Assembly (NCBI GenBank): GCA_963969595.1
Contig: OZ018409.1
Coordinates: 44,715,282-44,779,281 of the forward strand
Reading direction: 5' to 3'
From: Neckera pumila
Taxonomy: Eukaryota; Streptophyta; Bryopsida; Hypnales; Neckeraceae
DNA length: 64,000 nucleotides
Shown here: positions 1-11,460 of the stretch, piece by piece
Numbering within the stretch: position 1 is the first letter of the stretch
How the letters are laid out: every line of letters starts with the position of its first letter
Notes under the pieces: model-generated
Database searches by the model: none
The model's input: only the letters and a program-made list of their open reading frames with translations
Told to the model about the DNA's origin: nothing
Made by a program: the position numbers and the translations under genes

Positions 1-330
1 ATTATTTGTCTGAAATGGGTGGAAATCTATTTAATTTTCTCACCAAGAGTTTGATTCCTGTGTTTCAGTCTCTGATTACATTTGCGTCTCTTAGTCTGTT
101 GCTTGAGCTTGCTTGTTTCGTCGTTGGTATATTTATTCTGGACATGTTGTGGTCTTCACGGTGAGAGCTGCAATGTCTTTGTAGGCTGCATCTTGCACTT
201 GTGCAGGATTGAATTAGACCCTTCCATATCAATGGTGTTTCTGGGGAATTGTTCAGTTGACCTGTGCAGTTGTTACTGTGTTATTACAATGTCTATTGTA
301 ATTTTTGTTCTTTGGAATGAAGAACCTTTA
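1..330 (+). other. Duplicate of the F-box gene 3' region (edge of an upstream gene copy)
   Basis: This stretch matches about 27,938-28,195 nearly base for base over long runs, including the shared block around 98-150 that reappears at 28,010-28,062. At the second site the sequence lies about 0.5-0.75 kb downstream of the F-box stop codon. I therefore infer that this is the transcribed 3' flank of another F-box gene copy whose coding part lies left of the window. This copy has extra segments, one of about 46 bp (about 162-207) that begins GTGAG and ends GTGCAG, and it loses similarity near 330. Short ORFs here are not conserved between the copies, so I do not call a protein. Confidence 0.7.
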
Positions 331-1012
331 GAGAGTAGCTTCAGCGTGTTGGAGTGGGGCTTTAAAGGTACAGACTATAGAGCGTTTTGCAGAGTTGACG
401 ATTTGTAAAAAATCATCAAAAAGTATTGTTTGGAAGAATATTTTGGAATTGTTATACAAGTAAAAGTTGTAGATTTTGAGTATTAGATTCCCTCCATATG
501 GTTAGATTCACCAATGCTATCACAGATTTTTTTTTTAAATTTTGAAATGAAAATTTCAAAATTCTTTTTAAAGTCAATTATAAGTAAAATATTACTCCAA
601 ATCATTTTTTGAATAAAATTTGTTGGAATGAATTTGATTTGAGGCTCTTTTGACATTGTGATTATTTGAAATTTTGTGTTCTTTAACTCTATGACCTCAT
701 TTTTGTAAGTCTAATTTTGAACTAGAGTCAATGCAACTTTGGCTTGGTCAACCACTTGACAAACTTCCACATTTGTAATTTTTGAAGAAAAAAACATGTA
801 CTCTAACAGTACCAAATCCAAACATTAGATAGGACAACAATTTGACAAGTATCTCGACAAATTAGGATGACTTTTTTCCAAGCAATAATGAAAAAAGAAA
901 CATAATATCGATCTATTTGGCATTAAAAGTACATTGCTAGTCAGAATGGCATTGCATTTTATATGCTTCTTGATTGTAAAGGCATGCTGAATAATTTGAT
1001 ATTCTTATATAA
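331..1012. other. AT-rich intergenic stretch
   Basis: No gene seen. The part around 480-620 resembles, in reverse, the dispersed AT-rich repeat also visible at 7,360-7,500 and 37,200-37,350. The corresponding place in copy 2 is occupied by two TTAA-flanked elements. Confidence 0.4.
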
Positions 1013-1450
1013 CTACCTCGCCAAATATAATTCACTATTATATCATTAGAACTTGAAATTTCTATTATTAAGAGCGCTTTCAATAGTATTTTGAATAAGT
1101 ATGTACAAAAAAACTCAAATTTATTTATGAAACAATGAAAACAAACCACTTCAAAAGCTAGCTAAAAGACAAAAATTATAGTGTCTTGACAAATCAAAGT
1201 TACCGATGCACATTTCACTCTAATCTTCACTCAATTTGGAATGAAATATGCGTTGGTAACTTTGATTTGTCAAAACCACTATAATTTTTGTCTTTTAACT
1301 AGCTTTTGAAGTGGTTTATTTCCATTGTCTTATAAATAAATTTGAGCTTTCTTATGTCTATACAAAATACTTTTGAATGCACTTCTAATGGTAGAAATTT
1401 CAAGTTCTAATGACAAAGTAGTGAAAAGTTAGAATTAAATTTGGCAGGAC
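1013..1450. repeat. Long inverted repeat (hairpin element), copy A
   Basis: The left arm (about 1,013-1,216) is the reverse complement of the right arm (about 1,238-1,450), with a loop near 1,217-1,237. The best-matched inner parts are the blocks reading AAAGACAAAAATTATAGTG and CACTATAATTTTTGTCTTTT. No terminal motif typical of a known superfamily was recognised. A second copy lies at 30,900-31,365. A transcript through it could fold into a dsRNA of about 200 bp (inference). Confidence 0.75.
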
Positions 1451-2592
1451 TTATTTTAGAATCTATTGAAGATGCATTGAATTTAGTAAACAAGTAAAGT
1501 TTTTCAACTAAGTTTTACAAAAAAGAAGTTCTTTAAAATATCATTTGTAGCACAAAGTGTGAATATAAATTAAAAAATTTATTGCATATGCAATCATAGC
1601 ATCTGGAAATAGATAAGTGCAAGATTTTGTAGAAGAAATTTAAAAAATTTGATTATGTAAATTATAAGATTTTAGCATTTGAATCCTAGAGGCCAAAGGG
1701 TGTTTTGGAAGAAGAAAAAGTCTTACTACCAATTTTTGATGCATTGTCCAAAATCAAAAATTAAAACTTTCTTTTAATTTCCACCATAAGCAAGTGTAAT
1801 AAACAAGTAAAGTAATGTATAAAAAAAATTTCAGCCCGTTTGCTCTCGTGGATTGAAGATTATTATGTTTGAAGTAAGATTTATTTTTCATTCTTGTGAA
1901 ATACATTGAACAGACTTTGAGCCCCCTTGATTGAATACTTTTGCTCTTTACAAAGATGAGGATTTCCACCATTCATGATTATATGATGTTATATTCATGA
2001 TGCAAAATTTTGGATGCAACTAAGACATCTAACTTATTATAAATCTCCCTATAATGCAAGAAGATTAAGTGAATTAGCAATATGCTAGTCATTTTTTTGA
2101 TGATTCTTGTGCAATGAGGAAATATTTTATTTGAAATCAAATGATGAAAAGTTAGAAACAAACAATTGAAATAGGTGGGAAAGATTTCAAGATCTTTGAC
2201 TTCCACTACAAGAAAAAGGAACTCTAATTAATAGAAGATCAAGGCATTTATGTTAACTATGACAAAAAAATTTGGTCTCCATTGATTCAGCAGCCCTCTA
2301 AACATTAATCAAGATAATTTTGTTGATTTGACCAAAAAGAAATTTTGCTCAGTTGATTCAGCATTTTTATTTTTCATTTTTCCACAAATTGTAGTAGTAG
2401 GGCATGGTGGTAGAAAATAATTATTAAAAGTAAGCCAAAATTGAATATTCCAATTAGTTCAATGCATATTGCAATTAATCTTTGAGTGGTGCTTATCTTG
2501 GTAGTAGAAGAAAGAGAAGACAAGGTCTTTATACAAGTGGGGTGGTAGGAGATAGGACAACCCATATGGGATATGTGAAGTGAAGATTAGTA

Positions 2593-2695
2593 CACAAAAT
2601 AGTGAAATTAGGTTGCCCCAGACTATAGTTGACCATATCTGAAAGTGTTAGATATGAAAAATTAGTGTGGGGCAACCTAATTTCACTATTTTGTG
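2593..2695. mobile_element. TA-flanked MITE, short copy (103 bp)
   Basis: Terminal inverted repeats of about 27 bp begin CACAAAATAGTGAAATTAGG and end in the complement. TA flanks both sides (2,591-2,592 and 2,696-2,697). The opposite arm of the surrounding foldback (about 3,615-3,650, reversed) reads through with a single TA, so the TA duplication is directly visible. TA targets suit Tc1/mariner-type (Stowaway-like) MITEs. The longer relative is at 34,500-35,139. Confidence 0.8.
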
Positions 2696-2747
2696 TAGTT
2701 ATTATTAATAGTCAAGTCAAAATTTGGAATTGTGGTTAAAAAATAGA

Positions 2748-3044
2748 CATTAGATGAGATGCGAGGGTATTGGAGGGCTCTGAGTTCCCCTGCTGTTTGC
2801 TGCGTTCCCAGACTGCGGGAATGCAGCAGCAGCAGCTGGCTGACGTGGTCGAGCAACTGCCACGTAATTTCTTGAAAAAAAAAAAAAAATTAAGTTTTTT
2901 TTTTGCTTAAAACGATATTTTGGTAAGAATTTTTTTTTTTTTTTTTTTTTTTTTTGACACCCCCGTACCAGCATTCATTGAATCTGGGTAGATTAGGGAA
3001 CAGGCCTGAAACGGCCCTCCAGGCCCTCCAAATATCATCTAATG
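2748..3044. mobile_element. GC-hairpin MITE, copy 1
   Basis: Terminal inverted repeats CATTAGATGAGAT / ATCATCTAATG. The interior has a self-complementary GC-rich block (about 2,798-2,830, core GTTCCCAGACTGCGGGAA), then A and T homopolymer tracts, then a second GC-rich block. Inserted in the palindrome of the CACTA-type foldback: the other arm (about 3,575-3,600) gives the uninterrupted sequence. Related copies: 7,550, 41,476 and 52,538. Superfamily and target duplication not resolved. Confidence 0.8.
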
Positions 3045-3250
3045 GTTTCAGACCTCATTTAGGCAGCTTAGAAAACATTTTTTTCAAAAAAGCTTGAACT
3101 ATATTAATGTGTAAAATCAAACTAACTTGCATCTCCAAAAATCCGTTTGAGATTTTGAGCTTCCAACAAAAAATTATGGCAAATTCTAGAGAAGGGTTGG
3201 AAGAGACATTTTTTTTGACAATTTCAAACATCCTCTTTGCAATTTGTCCA

Positions 3251-3626
3251 TAACCTTTTACTGGAGACTCAAAATCTCAAACGGATTTTTGGGGATGCAA
3301 ATTAGTTTGATTTTACACATTGACGTAGTTTAAATTTTTTGAAAAAACTTATTCTACGCTGCCTAAATGAGGTCTAAAATTCTACTTTTTAACCACAATT
3401 CCAACTTTTGACTTAACTATGAGTCCCTTCCAACCCCTCACTAAAATTTGACCATAACTTTTGGTTGAAAGCTCAAAATCTCAAACGGATTTTTGGAGAT
3501 GCAAGTTAGTTTGATTTTACACATTAGTATAGTTCAAGTTTTTTTGAAAAAAGTTATTCTATACTACCTAAATGAGGTCTGAAATTCTACGTTTTAACCA
3601 CAATTCCAACTTTTGACTTGACTACA
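3251..3626 (+). repeat. Direct duplication inside the CACTA-type foldback
   Basis: About 3,251-3,424 and 3,453-3,626 are near-identical units sharing the blocks CTCAAAATCTCAAACGGATT and GCCTAAATGAGGTCT-like ends. Their reverse complement is at about 3,050-3,210. The right half of the foldback was therefore locally duplicated. Confidence 0.7.
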
Positions 3627-4139
3627 ATTACTAATCCCGTCACTTCACAAATCCCATATGGGTTTTCCTACCTCCTACATTTGTATAAAGACCTTGTCTT
3701 TTCTTCCTTCTGTTACCAAGGTAAGAACCACTCAAAGGTTAAATTATGATACTTATTGAACTAATTGGAATATAGTGGTGAATTTCGGCATTCAAAGTTC
3801 AATATATATATTGACTTACTTTCAATATAGTGTTGAGTTTTTTAAAGTTAAATTTTAAAGTGCAGAAGTCGTTTTGGAAACTTTGATTAAGTTTTTGGTA
3901 TCCATTTGTTGGCTACTAACTTGGCAAATTTGCCTACATGGCAGAATTTGCTAATGTGGCATCTTATATGGCAAATTATTGAATAATTATGTTTTAAAAA
4001 ATTTGACATTATCAAGATATAAAATCAATATATATATGTGTTGATTTTTGTTTGAATCAAAATGTCCTAATCAACTGTCCTAACCAACATATATAAGCTC
4101 ATTATCATGTTGAATCGGACACTGTTTTTTCTTGTAGTG

Positions 4140-7100
4140 TTTACAAATTGCTAGATAATAGGGCTTGGAGTTAGAAGAAAATATTTTTTCTTGAATTGTC
4201 GTGACGTAGCTAACAAAGTTTGACTCCTCTTAGAAGGTGATTTGAGAATGAATATTTTTTTTTTGACAATTGTATGCTATATGTTATTAGCTATAGACAT
4301 GCTAAATTTGAAAAGTCAATGAAGATTTTAGCAAATGATGCCCAAAGAGGCCTCAATTGCCTAGACTATCCAAAAAATTCAAGGCAACATAATTGTTGAT
4401 CCAAGCACCCAATTAGGAAAAAAAATTTATTCCTACTAAGGGGGTATATATTCACATCTTATGTCTAAGTTTCGTGAACATCTGACCTAACTTGACTTTG
4501 TAGGAACCTATCCGGACAATTAAACCTATGCTTCAATTGTCCGTTCAACAAACAATTGGCCTTTAGGGATTAAATAAAGTGGAAGAAAACTTTTGGTTTT
4601 GCACCTTCTCAAATTTTGAATCCTTGAGGGCATGCCAAATCCTATGATGCATAATCTGAAGGCTAACTTGTTCTTTGTTATTAAACATGATATAATTACA
4701 AATAATCCAAAATTGTTAGAAAGCAATGCCTTTAGGAAGCAACTAGATGTGGTGAAGCATTGACTTCAACATGGTTAGGGACATTCCAAACATCACTTGT
4801 TGCTAATTGTGGATAAAACACATATCTTCCGTCAACGAGTTTGCAAGGCATGTGTCAAGCATTTGGGTAAAAATCCAATTGCGGCGGACTTTGGGATATA
4901 GCCCAAACTTATGTATGGTGGTCTTAGGTTCGTAAGTCTCTTTGAATATGTGCATGGAGACTAGTTTAAGTGTTGTAGGGCTATCAAACATAGACTAGCC
5001 TTTGTGATTCAAGTTCTAAAAAAATTTAGTTTGCAATGAACTTGCTCTCAAAAGAACATAATATTGTTTAGCAATGAGGTACGCAATAAGGTAGGGATCC
5101 TTTTGCATCCTTGTAAAAGGTCCCCTACAATAAACTAGATTGTCTCATATGACTCCTCAACCAATTTCAATCGTTTGTTGAATTAATTGATAAGTTCCTC
5201 AAAGGTATCTAACAAGCATAATACTTTCCCAACATGCATAGGGAGGACTATTGCCTAGTTATACAATGTTATGGACCTTAGCATATCATTGAACAATCTA
5301 TATCCAGTCATGAAGATTGGATCCCAATAGGCCTTTTGGGATGTACTTTTACTAGGTATTTTACTTCAACGTAGTGGTTTTACCCTTTTATTTTAAAAAC
5401 AATGACTTTCAATCCTCTTAACCTCAAATTTTGCAATGGATGATATTAAAATTAGTGCACATTCAATGATACACTTTTACCCCTTCATGCTGCAATCATA
5501 CAAAGATTAAATTTTGAAAAAATTGAATGAATTTTATTTTGACTTTATATTGAATAGTCTAACCTTTCCAACAATATATTACAAACATACATCAATTTTT
5601 CTTTTCATTTCTATCAAATTTTTAATTAATTGAAAAAATATGAACTATGTAAAGTTTAAAATGTTGGCTTAAACACATCTCAAGCATTGACTCATGTAGT
5701 CACTACAATATCAAAAGTTCTATCCTAATTGCTAGAGATCAAGTTTATGAACTCCATAAAACAAAATTGCAAATTCAACGCTATATGTTGTATATATGTA
5801 AAAACATAGATAGTTACGTATTTTTATTTGTTGGCATAAATTAGCATATTATTTGCATATTATTCAAAGACCATTCATGATTTAAATGTAACGATACCAT
5901 ACCATTTGGTGCGATGCTTGATTTCCAATATTGTTTAATTTTTAAAAAGTTAATAATCTTGGCCATTTTCACATTAATCAATTTTACATACTTAGAATGA
6001 AGATTTCTAGCTTTTATAGGGTTTAAAGGGTCAATTTTATGTTTTTTATATAAGAATATCTTTCATTTATGAATATGGATAATCTCAAAGAGTTTCAATA
6101 AAAAATATGATCTTTGTTAAAGTTTACACCAATATAGTTAAGTATAATTCCAAAAAACTAATTCAAATTTTTTCTCAAGAGACAAGAAATAATAGAGTAT
6201 ATTTATCATATAAATTAAATTTTTTGATATTAATACTAAAATTGGACCTGAGAGTGAAAAACAAAAACTATATTTGGAATTGAAACTGTAAAACAAACAA
6301 TAGCATGTAATTTGGGTTCGAAAGCATAAGCAACAATTCATTGAATCTTTCAAAATATTCAAATGAAGTAAAAACTAAAGTTGTCAAGTTTTATATTTAT
6401 AATATTAGATTTAAACCCTTGAGAACCAAACAACTTTTAAACAATAGATGAACACAAACATGGTTGTCCTGGCTAATGTCATGCTTTTTCTATCCATCTA
6501 AATGTTTGTAAATTCTTGTGTGAGATTATATTTCATTTCTTGGTATAGTTTCTCAAACATCTATTTACAAAATTTATATAATTCAATATAGATGTATTTG
6601 ACCTCAGCAAAAGTCATTTTTTCATTCAAAAAATGAGCCAAAAATTTCCTAGAACAAATAAATAAAAGAAAACTGTAAAATGCACGTAATTAGAACTTAA
6701 CATTCTAAACTTAAAGAAAAAATATTTTGAAAACTATACACATGTGTTCAATCTCTAATCAATTTATAAAGGAATTTTCAAATTTTTATTTCTAAATTTA
6801 TATAAAATTATTTGTTAATAAAGTAACAATTCTAACCACATAGATATAATCTATAGATTACATTATTACATTTTGCAATTTTTGTCTAAAAAACATCATA
6901 AAATTATTATTCTAAGTTGCTCTTTATAATACATCTTTATAGTCGTGGACATTTTGACTATAATTTTCTAGTATCTAATCTCTATAAGGAAAGTGTTAAA
7001 AATGTGAATGCACACACATCCCAAGCTGACAATTTAAGTGTATTTTTCAATCCATTAATGTTTTTGAAGATTCTTATATTAGTTCTTTACAATTTGTACA

Positions 7101-7549
7101 ATATAAATTCTACTTTGCTTTACAAATATTCTATAATATATAGTATACATGAAGGTTTAGCCATAAAAAAATAACTTTTTCAATTTAGAAAAATATCCTT
7201 CAAAACTAACTTAAATAGAAAGGTAAAGTAATAATCTTCAAAAAACATCAAGATAAGAACTGGACATTTTGAGCTTAAAGAAAAAGTTTCTTGTGAAAAT
7301 CACAAATACTCAATCTACAATTCATTTTAGAAGGAATTCTCAATTTTTGGCTTCAAATTTTATTGAAAAATATTGGTTTGTATACCAATTGATCGAACTA
7401 CTGGATATGATTTAAGGATCAGACTTTACAACTATTGTTTGAATGTTGTTATTAAATCATTATTGCTAATTACATCTTCACAATCTTGGAAATTGGAACA
7501 ATCCCATGGTCCTTAAGGGCTTAAAAGTCTAAACCAAGAATACAAGTAT
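4140..7549. other. Gene-free AT-rich tract of copy 1
   Basis: No gene supported. It is the diverged counterpart of about 32,105-37,425, for example 4,430-4,500 against 32,385-32,450 and 5,320-5,800 against 33,420-33,900. The short ORFs are not conserved between the two copies, which argues against coding. TA at 6,327-6,328 is the empty site of the MITE found at 34,500. Confidence 0.6.
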
Positions 7550-7693
7550 TATTAGATGATATTTGGGGGTCGCGGAGGGCTGTTTCAGGCCTGTTCCCTG
7601 ATCTACCCAGATCCAGTGAACGCCGGTACGGGTGTGTCAGAAATGTGTCAAAAAAAAAAAAAAAAAAAAAATTTACCAAAATATCATTTTAAG

Positions 7694-7725
<32 letters not shown>

Positions 7726-7849
7726 GAAAGTGACGTGGCAGTCGCTCGACCACGTCAGCCAGCTCCTGTTCCGCGTTCCCAGACTGCGGGAACGCAGCAG
7801 ACAGCAGGAGAACTCACAGCCTTCTAAAACCCCCGAATCTCATGTAATG
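7550..7849. mobile_element. GC-hairpin MITE, copy 2 (opposite orientation)
   Basis: Runs from TATTAGATGATATTTGGGG to CATGTAATG, reverse-complementary in order to 2,748-3,044. The hairpin block near 7,765-7,805 (core GTTCCCAGACTGCGGGAACG) is intact, as are the A and T tracts. The paralogous site at about 37,420-37,440 lacks it. Confidence 0.8.
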
Positions 7850-8240
7850 ACATTTTCATTTAACAGAGGTGCATCCAATTTCTAAACATATAATTCTCTA
7901 CTGATTTAGACTACATGATCTTGTACTCCATAATTGAAACCTTAACCCCAAAAGCAATCCTTAAAAAAATTTGACTAAAATTTAATCTTTCTTTTCAATA
8001 TGAGCCACAAGTCAATTTTGGATAAACCTATACTCAACAATTTCAAAATTCATAGTTTATTCCTTTGATGTTAGTTGAACAACCCAAAAGAGATTCCTCT
8101 TAGTACATGTTTCTTCATGGAATTTGGGCCATACCTTTATAATGACGAATATTTTTGGCATCCTTTGCTCCAATATCAATGTGGAGTAGTGGAAATATCT
8201 TTCAGTAGCCAACATTGAAACAAAACAATTTAAGTCATTC

Positions 8241-9161
8241 TTAACTCCTAAATGCCCAAACACTGTTTTTTGACAACATAGTGATTTTGGGCAGCTCATT
8301 ATGAATGGACTTTTTATTTTTTTCTTTGAAGTTTTCACACAACGTTTTCCCAAAGAGTAGATTTAAGGCCCAACACTTTTCATAACTTTTGATTGCATGG
8401 TTCAAAAGTTATTGTATGACATGTGATTTTCAGTGCTCGATGGGCAGTTCAAAAAATTCTTAAAAAATCACTTTTAAAAAAAGTAAAAATTTGAATTTGG
8501 TTCTCTATATTTATATATACATGGAAAGATTCCATTTTTGTCAATGAGATGAAAATTATGAAGAGTTTTAGTTTGCGAGTAGTTTTGGAATCTCTACTCT
8601 AAAATAAACTTTGAAGTCCTTTATTTAACTCAATTTTTGATATTTTTGAAAAATATAAAAGCAATGGATGTACATTGTTTATTACAACATTACAACCATT
8701 GATATTGGCATTTTTCAATTCCATAATTAAATTCTTAACAATCTAGTGTTTTGAATCATTCTCTACTTCTTTCTACTTACTATTTTTTTCCTATATATTG
8801 TAAAATTCCAAATGATCTTAAATTTTTCAAGCATTTAGCCAACTTGACTTCAAAAATAAATCCAAAGAGTAACCACCATTTTGGAAAAAAATTCATACAA
8901 ATTGACCTTGTGAAGTGCAGCTGCCCAGATTTTTGCATGGACCAGAAAAGGATTTTTTTCAATTCAAACACTAATATCTAGCAATCTGCTTGGTGGAAAA
9001 TTCTGAAATTTTTTCCACAACATCTTGAACTAGTGTACTACAAGATCCTATGGTTATTTGTGTCTAAAGAATTTTTTTTTCTAAAATTTGGTTCTTGTAT
9101 TAGAAATGGTAGTTTTGGAGCGTTTTTGGTGAAAACATAGTCAAATACATTTAGGGGTTAA
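8241..9161 (+). mobile_element. TTAA-flanked MITE, subfamily 2
   Basis: Bounded by TTAA at 8,241-8,244 and 9,158-9,161, with inner ends CTCCTAAATGCCC and CATTTAGGGG. The interior is AT-rich and non-coding; it is shared with 46,125-47,074. The paralogous sequence at 38,272-38,275 has a single TTAA between the same flanks (GACATTC on the left, GCATCGTACTC-like on the right), so this is a TTAA-duplicating insertion. Confidence 0.85.
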
Positions 9162-9784
9162 TGCAAGGAATCATACTCTAATATTTAGGTGTTGCTTTTT
9201 AGAACCCATATCTTAAGCTCTTTCTAAAATCAAGACGTTAGACCCGCCTCACAAAATGGGACCAGCAGGGTGGATTTACCTTGGGGAAATGCAGGACTTT
9301 TTTATTAGCTACATAGTATTATGATAAAATTTTCAAATTTTGAATTTATATTTGCAATTCGAGGCCCCAAATTAGCTAGGAGAGATCTAAAACATACCTT
9401 AAACATGGCACAAAATAGGATTTTTTAAAAAATTCTTTTACCCCGGAAAATACAAAATTCACCTTGTTGGTTCTACTTTGTAAGACAAAATTTAGTGTTT
9501 TGCCTTAAATTCAGCAATTTTTTGGAATTGTGCATCCAAATCATATATATTGCCAATGCAAAACTGTAATAAGAATGTTTTTTCTCACATTATAAATGAA
9601 AAGATGAAAAAGATATAAATCCAAATGGAGATACTAAGTTATGCTCTAAAGGATGATACTCATGAGTCAACAAGTATTCCTACAAATATTTTCATTTGAA
9701 TATATGAAGGTTCATGAATCTTCATTACAAAAATACCTAATTCAAAAGTAGTACATTCTTATACAATAACAACAAATACTTATA

Positions 9785-10188
9785 TAAGGTAGAACCCCCC
9801 ATTATCAACCACTGCCCTATTGTCATTCAATAGCCTGGTATTTTAAATGCAAGAGAGGCTTATACTCATTTTCAACCATTAAGTCTTGGTGTCCAACCAT
9901 TAATTCCACCATTCTTGTCTTGACATATGTGCTTGGTTTGAAGTGCCAAAGTAAACAAGTAGTCTCTTAAATGATTGGAATTGAAAGACTATACATTGGA
10001 CAAAGGTCAAGGCCAACTTTTGGCTTTAAAAATTCATATATATTTCACTTCAAGTGATAAAATTACCAATTTTTTTGCAATCCCCGTCTTTTCTATAGAT
10101 GCACCTCTAAAAATTTTTGTTTTGCGTTGCACTACTCTAGATCATATCAGAATTGCTTATTTGGTCGGTTATGGGTGGTTCTACCTTA
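9785..10188. mobile_element. TAAGGTAG-type MITE, copy 1
   Basis: Begins TAAGGTAGAACCCCCC and ends GGGTGGTTCTACCTTA. A reverse-oriented relative of nearly the same length is at 34,678-35,083. No coding content. Directly to the right (about 10,208-10,240) is a remnant of the GGCAACCTAATTTC end seen in the TA-flanked family. Confidence 0.7.
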
Positions 10189-10786
10189 GCGTCAAATGTC
10201 AAGAAACTAGTGTAGGGCAACCTAATTTCAATATTCAATGTCACTTCAAGTCTTCGTTCTATTAGATAATTCATTTCATGATGAATGACCTTCTTTCACT
10301 CTATCTAATAAGTCAGGTTTCAGTAACTTGCGATAAGACCATTATTGCCTTCATGTATCCATGGGTTACATTTTAGAAGAGAAATGTACACCACAAGTGC
10401 ATGAGAATGGAATTGAAAGGGTTGGCGGTAATGGACTAGTTCACCTTACATTGAAACTGACCAGATTGAACCAACAAAGCCATGTTACATTGATTTGGAT
10501 GGTCACTTGCAAATGTCAAGCTCATCACTCCACATCACGTGATAATTGTTGAGTGTGAACTAAATACCAACACCTAAAATGTGAGCATCAATGTTGGAGG
10601 AACATAGCATTGTTTGCTAATGAAGTAGGTGTCATTTTTGCATTTGTAGAAACAAAATTCCCATAGTGAACAAAATTGTCTGATATGGCTCTTCACTCCT
10701 CAGCCAACCCTAATCCTCAAAGTCACTCCTAGGTATCTAGCAAAGCATAATTATACCTTTTCAACATGGAGGGGACCATTGCTTGG

Positions 10787-11460
10787 TTATCTCCTAAAGC
10801 CCTAAAGTCTTTATTCATCAAATTTCATTCAAAACTACCATTTCTATTGCAAAGTGCAAACAAATTTAGAAACTATTTTTTTCACATATCTAGCTATAGG
10901 ATCTTGTAGTAGACTAGTATAAAGATGTATAGAAAAAATTTCAAAAACTTGGACAAGATAAACTGCAAGATATTTGCATTTGAAGTACAGAAAACTATTT
11001 TTTTTGCACCTTGTCTAATTAGATTTTCAAACTTTGATTCTTTTTTGCTATAAGTTTTTGCACTGTCAACATTGAGCTCAAATTTTTATTTATTGAAGAA
11101 TTGAGTTGAAAGTCTAATAAAAAATGCTAAAAAAAACACTCACTTGATTTTCATTCTTTAAAAAATTGTTAAGTAGAAGTAGGTACAAGATTGAAAATCT
11201 AAATTGTTAATAGGTCTAAGATAGAACTAAAGCACAATAATTGTAACAATGAGATTGTTTTATCAAGCAAACTAAAGCCTGGAATTTTTTTTTTTTTTTT
11301 AAATTGTGAAAAGTGCCTTCAAAACTGAATCCTACAAGTTATTTTTTCAAGAAGATTCTTAGATTGCCTCCAAAACAAGATTGCTTGTAATTTTCTAAGC
11401 ATCACTAGTCCAAATAGAATGATCAAATCTTTTCATTTAGAAAAAAACACTTTCAAAATA
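10787..11460 (-). mobile_element. TTAA-type element, truncated copy
   Basis: The left end reads TTAT then CTCCTAAAGCCCTAAAG. The interior matches subfamily 1 in reverse (for example the ACAAGTTATTTTTTCAAGAA block at about 11,335), fading near 11,460. No right terminus seen, so it is a truncated or decayed copy. Confidence 0.55.

Larger units (their letters stand above)
2204..4139. mobile_element. Non-autonomous CACTA-type foldback element
   Basis: The element starts CACTACAAGAAAAA at 2,204 and ends TTTTTTCTTGTAGTG at 4,139, the classical terminus of plant CACTA (En/Spm) transposons. The flanks are TTC and TTT, a 3-bp target duplication with one change. The related sequence at 32,097-32,104 runs straight through as an empty site. 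The interior is not coding. Sequence inside the left end (about 2,420-2,590) reappears reverse-complemented at about 3,630-3,790, so the element is essentially a long palindrome. The left arm carries two later insertions, a TA-flanked MITE (2,593-2,695) and a GC-hairpin MITE (2,748-3,044). Confidence 0.85.

Noticed and set aside
82..408. 108-codon open frame at the left edge
   Set aside because: The paralogous sequence at 28.0-28.2 kb does not keep this frame beyond a short stretch, and the position is 3' of an F-box gene; more likely untranslated.
7556..7885. 109-codon frame with poly-Lys and poly-Phe
   Set aside because: Produced by the A and T tracts of a MITE; not a gene.
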